A DNA stretch of 64,000 bases from Elymus sibiricus. Lineage: Eukaryota > Streptophyta > Magnoliopsida > Poales > Poaceae. The DNA lies in the NCBI GenBank assembly GCA_039707655.1, contig CM077671.1, forward strand, positions 305,536,509-305,600,508, in the 5' to 3' direction. The translations under genes and the position numbers were made by a program. The notes beneath the pieces are model-generated. The model saw only the letters and a program-made list of their open reading frames with translations, was not told where the DNA came from and did no database searches. How positions within the stretch are numbered: position 1 is the first letter of the stretch; the number at the start of each line of letters is the position of its first letter. Positions 44,101 through 55,865 of this stretch are shown piece by piece.

Positions 44101-45221
44101 CGGTGAGAGGAGTGCAAAGACGTGCCTTCGTCAATGCACGTGGCATCGACAGCCTTCTGGAATTCCTGGCCTTCAGATTCTTCTTCATCTCCATCGTCAT
44201 CATCGTCTTTTTCGTCCGATTTCTTATCTTGGCCTCCAGCAGGGTTCTCCTTGCGCTGCTTGGCCTTGCCGCGGCTGCCACCACGGCTACCACTGCTTCT
44301 CTTGCCTGACCACCTGCATCGTCTTGGCCCTTCTCCTTGTCACGCCTTTCGTACTCTTGCTTCTGCTTCTCGGCAAACTTCTACTTGGCGGCACTTGGTG
44401 ATGACGTGTCTCTTGGTGAGGTGGATCTTGGAGTACGGCATGCCGGTCTTTTCTCCTGCCGCGGCCTCGTCATCCCCGAAGAACATGACAGTACTCTTGT
44501 CGGACCCCTCAGACTTGGCCTTCTTGCCGGAGTCGGAGTTGCCATTCCCTTCGACAGCCATCACTGCTTTTCCTTTGCGCTTCCAGTTGCGCTTTCGGCC
44601 TTTTTTCTTGGAGGCCGGCGCATCTTTGTCTTCATCTAAGTCGAACTCCGCGTCGGCGTCCTCTCCAGGGAGCCTCCTCCCCTCTTCAGCCCGTGCGCAC
44701 TTGTCAGCCAAGACGTACAGCTCGGCGACATCCATCACCTTGTTGATGCTCATATCCTCACACATTCACCGGTTGCGCACGTTCGTGTGGAACACGGCAA
44801 TCACGGTGGCTGGATGGATGTCAGGGATATTGTGCTGCACGCGGCTGAACCTCTGGATCTATTTGCGGAGGGATTCGCCTTCTCTCTGGGGGAGCACGTG
44901 TAAGTCACTGGGCTTCCCTCGAAGCTTGTGGCCTCCATGGTATGCGCCAACGAACTGGTTCCACAGGTCCGCCCAAGAGGAAATGGACCCCTCCGGCAAG
45001 TTCATCAACCAACTCCTCACGTTGGGCTTGAGTGCCAACGGAAAGTAGTTGGCTAAGATTCTCGTCGCGTCCCCGGCAGCCTATACGAATATGGTGTAGA
45101 TTCTTAGTAACTCAGAAGGGCTGATCTTGCCATCATACTTGTCGGGCAGCTCAGGCTTGAAGGGCCTGCTGAAGGGCCAGTGGACTTGTCGTACCTCGTG
45201 GGTGAACGCCAGGCAGCCTCC
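44101..45221 (-). pseudogene. Gag core and C-terminus of outer gypsy
   Basis: Reading leftward from 45221: ELPDKYDGKISPSELLRIYT, then NYFPLALKPNVRSWLMNLPE, WADLWNQFVGAYHGGHK and INKVMDVAELYVLADKCARA. A Lys/Glu-rich linker with GRKRNWKRKGK follows, then a degenerate zinc-knuckle-like end. Stops interrupt the same frame near 45080, 44860 and 44764. The upstream half continues at 52353 on the other side of insertion C. Confidence 0.82.
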
Positions 45222-46464
45222 TGATAACCCACAAGTGTAGGGGATCGTTTGTAGCCTTTTTCGATAAGTAAGAGTGTCGAACCCAACGAGGAGCTAAAGG
45301 TAGAACAAATATTCCCTCAAGTTTTATCGACCACCGATACAACTCTACACACGCTAATGCTTGCTTTACCTAGAACAAGTATGAAACTAACTTGTAGGTG
45401 ATAGGACAGTTTGCACGAATAAAACTAGAAGTACTTTGCGGGAAATAAAACTACGAGTAGAAAGCAAGATAATAAAAGTTAGTTGTTTAGTAGAAAGCTT
45501 TTGTCAAACAAGAAGGTTATTTGTCCCTAGGCAATTGATAACTAGACCGGTAATCATTCTTGCAATTTTACATGAGGGAGAGGCATGAGCTAACATACTT
45601 TCTCTACTTGGATCATATGCACTTATGATTGGAACTCTAGCAAGCATCCGCAACTACTAAAGATCATTAAGGTAAAACCCAACCATAGCATTAAGTATCA
45701 AGTCCTCTTTACTCCCATATGCAACAACCCACCTACTAGGATTTATGCTTCTGTCACTCAAGCAACCCACCATACGCAAATCATGAACACATTGCAACAC
45801 CCTACAGCGAGGATCCCTCATGTTTGCGCAAGACGGAGGGCACCGTAGGACAGCACCATAATAAAATATACAATCATACCAACCACGATCATCAATTAGC
45901 CCATAGGACAAAGCGGATCTACTCAAACATCATAGGATAGCCATATATCATTGGGAAATAGTATATGGAGTTGAGCACCATGTTTAAGTAGAGATTACAG
46001 TGGGGAGAAGGGGAGTTACACCGCTGCATAGAGGGGGAGAGAGTTGGTGTTGGCGGCGGCGAAGTTGTTGGAGTAGATCGCCGTCACGATGCTTGCCCCG
46101 GCGGCGTTCCGGCGCCACAGGGAGAGAGGGGGAGAGAGCCCCCCTCCTTCTTCTTCTTCCTTGGCCTCCCCCCTGGCCGCGCCCTGGTGTCTTGTGGGGG
46201 CTGTGGGCCTTTGGTTGCGTTGATTCCACTTCTCAAAATTCATAAATATTCTAAAAAAAATCTCCAAATTTTTTATCGCTTTTGGACTTCGTTTGATATG
46301 GATATTCTGCGAACAAAAAACATGCAACAAACAGAAACTGGCACTGGGCACTGGATCAATAGGTTAGTCCAATAAATCATATAAAATGTTGCCAAAAATA
46401 TGTGAAAGTTGTATAATATTGGCATGAAACAATCAAAAATTATAGATACGACGGAGACGTATCA
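45222..46464 (-). repeat. 3' LTR of insertion C (1243 bp, with internal deletion)
   Basis: It lacks about 270 bp found in the other copy between GGCCTCCCCC and GGCCGCGCCCTGGTG (51780-52060). A short open frame of 89 codons on the minus strand (45926-45657) occurs in both LTRs. Confidence 0.88.
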
Positions 46465-49387
46465 GCATCCCCAAGCTTAATTCCTGCTCGTCCTCGAGCA
46501 GGTAAATGATAAAAAAGATAATTTTTGATGTGGAATGCTACCTAGCATAATCTTGATGATATATCTAATCATGGCATGAATATTAAGACACAAATGATTC
46601 AAAGCAATAGTCTAGTTTTGACATGAAGACATTAATACTCAGGCATCCCAACAAACAATCATGTCTTTCAAAATATCAAGGCTAAAGAACGCTATCCCTA
46701 CAAAATCATATAGCCTTGTCATGCTCTGTCTTCTTAACACAAAGTATAAATCATGTACTACCCCGGTGTCAGCCAAGCAATTGGTTCATACTTTTTAACG
46801 CGCTTCAGCATTTTCAACTCTCATGCAATACATGAGCGCAAGCCATGGATATAGCACTATGGGTGGAATATAATATGGTGGTAGGTTTCAAAGGGGTAAA
46901 AGTAGAGAAGAAAGTCTCGCATCAACTCAGCGTATCAACGGGCTATGGAGATGTCCATCAATAGATATCAATGCGAGGAGTAGGGATTGCCATGCAACGG
47001 ATGCACTAAGAGCTATAAGTGTATGAAAGCTCAATATGAAAACTAAGTGGGTATGCATCTAACTATATGAAAAATTCCCACTAGTATATGAAAGTGACAA
47101 CACAGGAGACTCTCTATATGAAAAACATGGTGCTACTTTGAAGCACAAGTGTGGAATTAGCATGCCCCTTCTACTTCTTTCATTTTTTTTTATTTTTTTA
47201 TTTCTTTATTTCTTTTTTCTTTTTTTCTTTTTCTTTTTTTTTCTTTGTCTGGAGCCTCATCCCGACTTGTGGGGGAATCATACTTTCCATCATCCTTTCA
47301 TCACTGGGGCATGCTCTAATAATGAATAATGATGATCATCACACTTCTATTTACATACAACTCAATATTACAATGCAAAGTTTGACTCTATATGAATGCA
47401 ATGATCTAGCGTAGCAAAGATATCAAAAAACGGACAAGCCATGAAAACATCATGCTAGCTATCTTACGATCATGTAATGCAATATGACAATGAATGCTCA
47501 AGTCATCAAAACGGAGGCGGTGGAAGTTGCATGGCAATATATCTCGGAATGGCTATGGAAATTCCATAATAGGTAGGTATGGTGGCTGTTTTGAGGAAGA
47601 TATAATAAGGCTTATGTGTGATATAGCGTATCATATCACGGGGTTTGGATGCACCGGCGAAGTTTGCACCAACTCTCGAGGTGAGAAAGGGCAATGCACG
47701 GTACCGTAGAGGCTAGCAAATTGCGGAAAGGTAAGAGTGCGTATAATCCATGGACTCACATTAGTCATAAAGAACTCACATACTTATTGCAAAAAAATTA
47801 TTAGCTCTCTCGAAGCAAAGTATTACTACGCATGCTCCTAGGGGGGAGGTTGGTAGGAGTTAACCATCGCGCGCCCCCGACCTTCACACAAAGATAGGCA
47901 ATCAAGGATATATTGTGCTCCAACTTCCTAGCATAACGGGAGACTATATGTGCATGCTTCGGGAATCACAAACCTTAACACCAATATCTTACTAAACATG
48001 ATCATCCACTATTACCTCCCACATATTATTATCTCTATATCGCAAAACTATTGCAAGGAATCAAACATGTCATATTCAGTGATCCCTAAGTTTTATGTAG
48101 GATTTTATGACTAACCATGCAAATGACCAATTCCTGTTGACTCTCTAAATAGATATAAGTGAAGCAAGAGAGTTTAATTCTTTCTACAAAATACCATGCT
48201 CTAATAAATATAAGTGAAGCAAAAGAGCATTCTTCAAATAACGGTTTTCTATGTGAAGAGAAACAGGCAATCCAAACTTCAAATGATATAAATGAAGCAC
48301 ACGAAGCATTCTATAAAGCCATACTCAAAAGATATAAGTGAAGTGCAATGAGCATTCTATAAATCAACCATGGACTATCTCATACCAGCATGGTGCATAA
48401 AATAAAAGTGAAAACTAAACGCAAAAGACGCTCCAAGATTTGCACATATCACATGAATGAAACGAATCCGAAAACATACCGATACTTGTTGAAGAAAGAT
48501 GGGATGCCTTCCGGGGCATCCCCAAGCTTAGACGCTTGAGTCTCCTTGGATATTTACTTGGGGTTCCTTGGGCATCCCCAAGCTTGAACTCTTGCCTCTC
48601 CTTCTTCTCCTCATATCGAGACCTCCTCGATCTTTGAACACTTCATCCACACAAAACTTAACAGAAGACTGGTAAGATCTGTTAGTATAATAAAGCAAAA
48701 TACAACTCTAAGTACTGTTGAAAACCAATTCATATTTTATATTTGCATTATTACTGCTGTATTATAACTTTTCTATGGCATACACCACCGATAAAATCGA
48801 TAGTTTCATCAAAACAAGCAAAACAATGCATCAAAAACAGAATCTTTCTTAAACAGGACAGTCTGTAGTAATATGAACTTTGACCATACTTCTGTAACTC
48901 CACAAATTCTGAAAAATTAGGAAAAATTAAACATTTTGTATAGAAATCCTGTGTAAAAAATTCAGAAACTTTTGAAGTTCCAGTAAAAAACGAAAATTCA
49001 CGCACTACAGCCAAAGTTTCTGTTTTTACACCGCACATACCAACAAGCAATGTAATCATCCTAAAGGCAAATCTTTGCACATTATTTTTATAATACAATG
49101 GATTTGTACAAGGGGATAATTATTTTTGTTGGAAAAGTTTCCGTGATTCAAGATTCACAAAGTTTCCATGGGCACGAACAAAATTTCAAGGACGTCCCCC
49201 ACTTCAACGATGCTCATCATCTCTCTCACTTTCACCTTTCCTTTTGTGAAGTTTTAGGTTCCCCCCTATATATTTTTGTTTTTAAACTTTATAAAAGCAC
49301 ACAACAGAAATAAATGACTCTCTAAAACTTCCGGGTTGTCTCCCTGGCAGCGCTTTCTTTAAAGCCATTAAGCTAGGCATAAAGTGC
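46465..49387 (-). other. 3' UTR of insertion C with palindrome, T-rich tract and hairpin array
   Basis: Polypurine tract at 46465-46478. Palindrome CCTGCTCG-TCCT-CGAGCAGG at 46483-46502. An almost pure T/C tract at 47176-47247. Four hairpins: ACTCTCT 48140-48146 / AGAGAGT 48167-48173; ATGCTCT 48196-48202 / AGAGCAT 48224-48230; CTTC 48277-48280 / GAAG 48303-48306; CTCA 48324-48327 / TGAG 48349-48352. Two further polypurine-tract motifs (GCATCCCCAAGCTT) at about 48518 and 48573 pair with nearby GGGATGCC or CTTGGGG. No gene. Confidence 0.75.
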
Positions 49388-50540
49388 TCAAGTAATTGAC
49401 CCACCCGGATCCCAAGGTATATCAAAGCCAATTTTAATTAGCAATGATTTGTAATTTAGTAGTGAGCACAAAGTGATATATATCATGCAATGACGAAGTC
49501 TAACTCTCTTCCTATGCATTGGCATGTCATACAAGAACAATTCATGCAGATTAAGTAAAGGCCAATGCATAGTATAAACATGGAGAGGTGAAGATGTAGT
49601 TCCTCTCTCATAATAATTGCAAGTAGGAGCAGCAAGCACATGCATATTATATTCATCAAAATCATCATGTGTAGTAGCTAAACGCAACCCATCTATATAA
49701 TCCTTAATAAGAGCAAACTTCTCCGATATAGTGTAGTTGGGAGAATTCAAAAAGATAATAGGACTATCATGTGGGTGAAATAGCAACAATTTCATGCTTA
49801 ACATAAGGAACTATAACAAGTTCATCTTTATAAGAATAATTCATATTGGCATCATGGCCACAAGCATAGCAAGCATCAAGTTCATCAAAAAGGGATATTT
49901 CAAATGAATCCATGGGATCATAGCAATCATCATAGCATTCATCATGGCATTCATCCTTCGGTAAGCATGAAGGGCAATTAAACAATGTATGAGTTGAAGA
50001 GTTACTCTCATTAGAAGGTGGGCACGGGTAGCTAATCCGCTCTTCCTCCGTTTGTTCTTCGCTCTCCTCCTCATCTTTTTCATCTAATGAGCTCACAGTT
50101 TCAGCAACTTCTTCTTCCATAGGTCCCTGCAAAATATTAGTCTCTTCCAAGGCAGCGGTCATTCCTTCAATAAATTCTTTAACATAAGCATTAGAAGCAT
50201 AGTTTTCATAGCAATATTTAAGTATGGCAAAATTTTCGGATTTGTTAAGAGTAGCATCATACTTTTCAATCAAAGAAGCAATTTCATAAGCACCCTTAAA
50301 AGCAACAAATTCTTCAATTTGTTCAACATCAAAATAACAATAGGCTTCCTTGGCATAAGAAGATAGTATTTCATTATCATTAAACACACATTGGTAGGGA
50401 AGGTGTTTTTTAGTTTCTTCAGAACAACAAGTAAAATCATGTAATTCACATAGATTCCAAGCATAGCAACACAAAGTATTAATTTGATGCGACAAGAGTT
50501 TCCCTTTTTGAGATATGCGGTGTCGCTCATAATAAGCATC
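49388..50540 (-). pseudogene. Unknown acidic ORF of insertion C (frameshifted)
   Basis: The frame is open from 50540 to 49767 and gives a Glu/Asp/Cys-rich protein: LCCYAWNLCELHDFTCCSEE, EEVAETVSSLDEKDEEESEE, then SCLPKDECHDECYDDCYDP and DELDACYACGHDANMNYS. A second frame, overlapping at 49804, runs to 49388 and ends with YDMPMHRKRVRLRHC, the same ending as in insertion B. The Cys pairs suggest metal binding, but no known knuckle is formed. There is no ATG at the head. The role is unknown; it replaces gag in these elements. Confidence 0.55.
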
Positions 50541-50802
50541 CTAATTTAATGATTTTCCCTCAACTAAGCTAGTTGGGTTTCAGCACGAGCACAAATGGAT
50601 CAAAGATGATCCAAATAATATTCTTCGGTAGTACGGAACACTAGTGGTTCCTCAACTTTTGGAGCAGCAAGTACAACTAATTTTTTTGGTATTTTACGTT
50701 TCCTACCCATATCTAAAGATAGAAAACAAGAGCACAAAACAAAAACTACTTAGTGATAAAGCAAACAAGCACACACGAGAATATTCACCCCACGCTATTG
50801 CT

Positions 50803-50820
50803 CCCTGGCAACGGCGCCAG
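50803..50820 (-). promoter_or_regulatory. Primer-binding site of insertion C
   Basis: The plus strand reads CTCCCTGGCAACGGCGCCA about 12 nt inside the right LTR, complementary to TGGCGCCGTTGCCAGGGAG, a tRNA-Asp-type site with one change from insertions A and B. Confidence 0.8.
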
Positions 50821-50832
50821 AAAAAGGTCTTG

Positions 50833-52347
50833 ATAACCCACAAGTGTAGGGGATCATTTGTAGCCTTTTTCGATAAGTAAGAGTGTCGAACCAAACGAGG
50901 AGCTAAAGGTAGAACACATATTCCCTCAAGTTCTATCGACCACCGATACAACTCTATGCACGCTAATGCTTGCTTTACATAGAACAAGTATGAAACTACT
51001 TTGTAGGTGATAGGATAGTTTGCACGAATAAAACTAGAAGTACTTTGCGGGAAATAAAACTACGAGTAGAAAGCAAGATAATAAAAGTTAGTTGTTTAGT
51101 AGAAACTTTTGTCAAACAAGAAGGTTATTTGTCTCTAGGCAATTGATAACTAGACCGGTAATCATTCTTGCAATTTTACATGAGGGAGAGGCATGAGCTA
51201 ACATACTTTCTCTACTTGGATCATATGCACTTATGATTGGAACTCTAGCAAGCATCCGCAACTACTAAAGATCATTAAGGTAAAACCCAACCATAGCATT
51301 AAGTATCAAGTCCTCTTTACTCCCATATGCAACAACCCACCTACTCGGATTTATGCTTCTGTCACTCAAGCAACCCACCATAGGCAAATCATGAACACAT
51401 TGAAACACCCTACAGCGAGGATCCCTCATGTTTGAGCGAGACGGAGGGCACCGTAGGATAGCACCATAATAAAATATATAATCATACATACCACGATCAT
51501 CAATTAGCCCATAGGACAAAGCGGATCTACTCAAACATCATAGGATAGCCATATATCATTGGGAAATAGTATATGGAGTTGAGCACCATGTTTAAGTAGA
51601 GATTATAGTGGGGAGAAGGGGAGTTACATCGCTGCATAGAGGGGGAGAGAGTTGGTGTTGACGGCAGCGAATTTGTTGGAGTAGATCGCCGTCACGATGC
51701 TTGCCCCGGCGGCGTTCCGGCGCCACCGGGAGAGAGGGGGAGAGAGCCCCCTCCTTCTTCTTCTTCCTTGGCCTCCCCCCTATATGGGAGGAGAGTTCCC
51801 CCTCTGGACCATGGCCGCCATGGCGGCGGAGGGGCAGAAGCCCCTCCTATATTGGATCTCCCTCTCTGTTCTCTTCTGTTTCACGTTCCTGTTTTCTGGC
51901 CGAAAACCGTTTCTTACATTCTCGGAGATCCGTAACTCCGATCGGGCTTAAATTTTGAGGGGATTTTTATCCAAAAATTAGCTTCCTTGCGGACAAAGGA
52001 GAGATCCAATGGACATACGAGGTGAGCACAACCCACCAGGGTGCGCCTGGGCCCCATGGCCGCGCCCTGGTGTCTTGTGTGGGATGTGGGTCTCTGGTTG
52101 TGTTGATTCCACTTCTCAAAATTCATAAATATTGCAAAAAAATCTTCGTAAATTTTTATCGCGTTTGGACTTCGTTTGATATGGATATTCTGCGAAACAA
52201 AAACATGGAACAAACAGGAACTGGCACTGGGCACTAGATCAATAGGTTAGTCGAATAAATCATATAAAATGTTGCCAGAAATATGTGAAAGTTGTATAAT
52301 ATTGGCATGAAACAATCAAAAATTATAGATACAACGGAGACGTATCA
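50833..52347 (-). repeat. 5' LTR of insertion C (1515 bp)
   Basis: It starts TGATAACCCACAAGTG and ends GGAGACGTATCA. This is the full-length copy. Confidence 0.88.
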
Positions 52348-52352
52348 CCTCC

Positions 52353-53290
52353 CTCGTAAGGCAGGCTGCCGGACACCCCCGGCGTGGGCATGTCGAAGGC
52401 TGGGTCCGTGTGCCCATCGGACTGCTAGCGCGTTTGACGCCGCTTCTCGATGGTGGTGCGGGCATCCTCCTTGCGCCTGTCCTTCAAGACCTGGAGTTGG
52501 TCTTTGTTCATCCGTGGGTCCGTCAAGGCGTACGACACCTCGTCTTGTACGTCAGTCCGGCGGGTATGTTGCTGCTGAGGGGGAGACTGCACCGTGTGTG
52601 CCCCGCCAGCGTCACGTCCGGTGGTGGGAGCCCCCGGAGCCGCTTGGCGGGAGACCGACAGGCCCGCTCCCACTGGCCTGTCGCGGTTTGCGAAGCTCAG
52701 CAGGCTCTGGATTGTAGCTCTCCAGTCTTCCATTTTCTTTGGTGTGGGCGGGAAGTTCAGTAACAACTAGGCCTACGCCAGAGCTTCTTCTGGAGTCTTG
52801 GGCATGGAGCGATGCAAAGCGTGGGTGGCGCTCTTACTCCTGGCCATGCCAGGAGGACAATCGCCCGCGCCGTCGCGCAATGCTCATGCTCTCTAGGAGG
52901 GTGCTGTCGAGCTCGGCCCTGCGTGTCCTGAGATGGACATGCAGGGGTCTTGTCTGCGCGCCGCCCAGGGTCGCCACCCTGGGGGCATTGTTTGCGGTGG
53001 TCTTGAGAAGGCTGCGGCAGAGGTCCTTTCGCCACCGCTGTTGTTGCTGCAGCCGCCGCCGTCGCTGCGTCTGCTGTGCCGGCCCCGGGCGCTGCGGGCG
53101 CATTTTGCATCTCCATGACGACGGGGTCTGGGTTGCGGCTCGCGGAGCTCCGTGCAGTGTTGTGGCTGCGTTCACCGTTGTAGCGATTGTGAATGCCGCC
53201 CCAATCCGCATCACCGGTCACCACTTGCGAGGGCAGATTGGACGTGGATGGGGCGGGCGTCGCCGGGCCCTTAGCCTTCTTAGGAGGCAT
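52353..53290 (-). pseudogene. Gag N-terminus of outer gypsy
   Basis: It starts at ATG 53290 with MPPKKAKGPATPAPSTSN, then VVTGDADWGGIHNRYNGERS, an Ala-rich stretch, and a frameshift near 53000. After it, MEDWRATIQSLLSFANRDRP and DEVSYALTDPRMNKDQLQVL appear in another frame, ending at SGSLPYEGG where insertion C interrupts. It belongs with 45221-44101. Between the ATG and the 5' LTR (53291-53376) is a short leader with TTTGGCGCACCAGGTAGGGG near the LTR edge, which may be the primer-binding region. Confidence 0.8.
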
Positions 53291-54564
53291 GGGCGTCGAA
53301 GGAGCTGTCGGTGATGATGCGCTGGAGTCGGCAAAGGTTCACGCAAGGGAGTTCCCCCTACCTGGTGCGCCAAAGATGTCAGGGTACGACGGTCTATGGG
53401 GCCGGCAAAGCCCCTTTCGTGGTTCAGCAAGGGATGTCCTTTAGCGCAAAGAGCATCACCGGACACTGCACGCTTGAGGGTTTAGACAGGTTCAGGCCGC
53501 CGGAGCGTAATACCCTACGTCCTGTGTGGTGGGGTTTGATTTGAGTTCACAGTACAGGAGCGTCGCTGCCTGGCAAGGATGCTTCGGGAGCGTCTCTACG
53601 CGTGTAAATGAACAGCGTGTCGACCCTTCTAAAGGTAGCCATGGACCTCCTTTTATAATCCAAGGGGTTACCACAGTGGCCAAAATGGTCTTTGCACATA
53701 GTAAACAATGTATATCTATCTGCCAAAACTGCTTGCAATTGCGGTAGTGGGAAATACCTAACTCTGACGGATTAGGACAGACGCATTAAATGTGTTGTGA
53801 GGTGGCACGCTGGTGACTTCTCCCGGCAAGGATCGTGCAGAAATGGCTAGCCACAACTCTTCTTCGTGGCGCGCCATTTCGCACCAACGCCAGCACTACT
53901 TTTTTCAAATAGCTATGCTATTGGACAAATTCGAACGCCATAGCTATTTGCTTAGTGCTGGCGTTGCAAATTAGGGCCGGCGTTGCACACATTAGGCCGA
54001 TTAGGCCCACACCAACACTAGTGGGTTTTAACAGCTCGGCGCAATAAAAAAACTTATCCTCACTCTCGACCCCAACTCCACCGGCACGTCCTCCTCTTGA
54101 TCCCAGCCGCTGCCTGACGCGTCGCGTCTCCGCCCGACGCCGCCCTGCCGCCGCCACCTGACGCGTCGTGTCTCTGCCCGACGCTGCACCGCCGATGCCG
54201 CCCGTCTCCACCCGACGTCGCCCCGCAGACGCCGCCCGTCTCCGGCCGATGCCGCCCCGCCGACGCCGCCCGTTTGAGCCCGAACTCGCCCCGCCAACGC
54301 CGCCCGCCATGTCATATCCAAAGAGGTATGGAAAGAAGTTTCCCCAAACCCATTTTTCAATACTGCGTGCTATATTTAGTGTTAGTAGTATATGAGTTGC
54401 AATGTATGAAAAAATTAGGTTTTGTAGGCTGATCAGAAGTGGTATAATGTAAATTAGGTTTCATGAAGTGGTATAATAAGCAGTAGACCAAATTATATAG
54501 TAACAATAAGCAAATTGTGTGACAATACACTTGTGTGGAACATTTGGTCATTTGATCACATATA

Positions 54565-54657
54565 CTCCCTCTGTCCCAAAATTACTGTCTCAACTTTGTA
54601 CTAGCTCTAGTACAAAGTTCTACTAAGCTTGAGACAGTTATTTTGGGACGGAGGGAG
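54565..54657. mobile_element. Stowaway MITE (Thalos-like), 93 bp
   Basis: Ends CTCCCTCTGTCCCAAAAT and ATTTTGGGACGGAGGGAG form terminal inverted repeats. TA dinucleotides flank it (54563-54564 and 54658-54659). The centre is also palindromic (ACTTTGTACTAG / CTAGTACAAAGT), so the whole element can fold on itself. Confidence 0.93.
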
Positions 54658-55113
54658 TATATATCTTGGTGTTTGCTTTCTTTCACTATCCCACATATCT
54701 TGGTGTTTAGAAAATTATCACACAAAAGAACTAACAAAGTAGCAAAGGGTCATACTAAACATAACTAAAGACCTTACGCTAGAAATACGATAATGCATAA
54801 ACTATGGAAACCCTTAATTAAAAAGAAGCATTACATATGGAAGGGTTGCCATGTAGAGGAGTAGTGTATTACCATGCACAAAATGTAGGAGTAGTGTGTA
54901 AACAAGTTGTGACACCTTAATTAGCTAAAATATTACATAGTTGATGGTAGAGCTTGACAACATTCAAATAAATAGTTTATGATACACTCTAGCTAATACA
55001 TTACATAGTTGATGGCAGAGCTTTCAAGTGTTTCTATTTTAATTTGCCTATAACTTTTTTGATAATACACTCTAAAACATTACATCACAAGGTTGTCGGT
55101 TTGATGCTATAGC

Positions 55114-55622
55114 ATGGCCGACTCTAGCATCTTTGTAGGCTCCTCTGGGCGCTGGTCGGACTTTGTCGAAGAGAAACGCAAAGTGAGCACGAACCAGGTA
55201 ATTAGGCTGGTTACAAAAAACATGCATGAGAATTGCAAACATCAATATATCTAACCATTAATTAATTGTCGATGTTTTGAAACCCTTGCCAGGGATACGT
55301 ACGAGCTCCGCCTTCTACAACACCTGAGGAGCAGAAGACATGTGACGTCGACGTGCTCAATCACGAGCTAATCACGTCACATGAGAGTATCGTCAAGGCC
55401 CTGGAGGAGGTTAATGCTTCCCTCAAGAAGGAGAGGGACAAGATTATCGATGACAATGCTATTGTCATTCATAAGATTTGTAGTCTTGAACGTCAGATCA
55501 TGTGGCTGAAGCAGGACATAAGTAATTACAAGAAGGACATAGAAGCCCTGAAGTCCGAGAGGACTCAATTGAACACAGAGAAAGCCCATTTCATAAGGGA
55601 GGGGCGGGTGAATAGGAACTAG
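55114..55622 (+). CDS. Small coiled-coil protein gene of the CACTA-like element
   Basis: Two exons, 55114-55197 and 55293-55622, have GT-AG boundaries and a phase-0 join, encoding 137 aa. Exon 1 is MADSSIFVGSSGRWSDFVEE plus KRKVSTNQ. Exon 2 starts GYVRAPPSTTPEEQ. From about residue 50 it becomes a heptad-rich coiled coil (ALEEVNASLKKERDK, ICSLERQIMWLKQDI, ALKSERTQLNTEK). The frame after the TAG at 55620 continues briefly (IRELKLVLRKN), so the stop may be a shortening mutation. I do not recognise the family; it is presumably transposon-borne and could dimerise. Confidence 0.6.
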
Positions 55623-55702
55623 ATTCGCGAGCTTAAGTTGGTCCTTCGAAAAAACTAGGTAGTGTCGAGACGTGAATCATTGTGAGAAGTTTGGTACTTT
55701 TC

Positions 55703-55865
55703 TTTTGTGAATATCGTCAAACATTTAGTTTGTGGAGCCAGTAACAACTTTTGTGAATTGCTGAAACGTTTAGCATCTTTTGTGAATTGCTGAAACGTTT
55801 AGCATCATTGGTCAATTGCTGAAACGTTTAGCATCTTTTGTTAATTGTAGAAACGTTTAGTTTGT
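55703..55865 (+). repeat. Minisatellite of about 30-33 bp units
   Basis: AATTGCTGAAACGTTTAGCATC with TTTTGTG spacers recurs four to five times with small changes, in the 3' region of the coiled-coil gene. Confidence 0.75.

Larger units (their letters stand above)
45222..52347 (-). mobile_element. Non-autonomous gypsy (insertion C), minus strand, in gag of outer gypsy
   Basis: LTRs are 45222-46464 and 50833-52347; both start TGATAACCCACAAGTGTAGG on the plus strand. The 5-bp TSD CCTCC is at 45217-45221 and 52348-52352, and removing the element rejoins the gag frame. It has a primer-binding site, one acidic ORF, a T-rich tract, a hairpin array and a polypurine tract, but no gag, protease or pol. 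The outer 50 bp of the LTR match insertions A and B, while the middle differs, so it is a separate family of the same group. Confidence 0.92.

Noticed and set aside
44122..45048. Plus-strand open frame of 308 codons, Ser/Leu/Pro-rich
   Set aside because: It is the complement of the outer gypsy gag, which has clear gag homology on the minus strand. GC-rich codons leave the opposite strand open by chance.
45657..45926. 89-codon minus-strand frame present in both LTRs of insertion C (also 51265-51534)
   Set aside because: Its presence in both copies follows from LTR identity at insertion. It lies across the LTR body with no coding features.
47138..47414. Phe/Leu-rich frames at the T-rich tract
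   Set aside because: They arise from the T/C homopolymer-like tract in insertion C's UTR and have no protein-like content.
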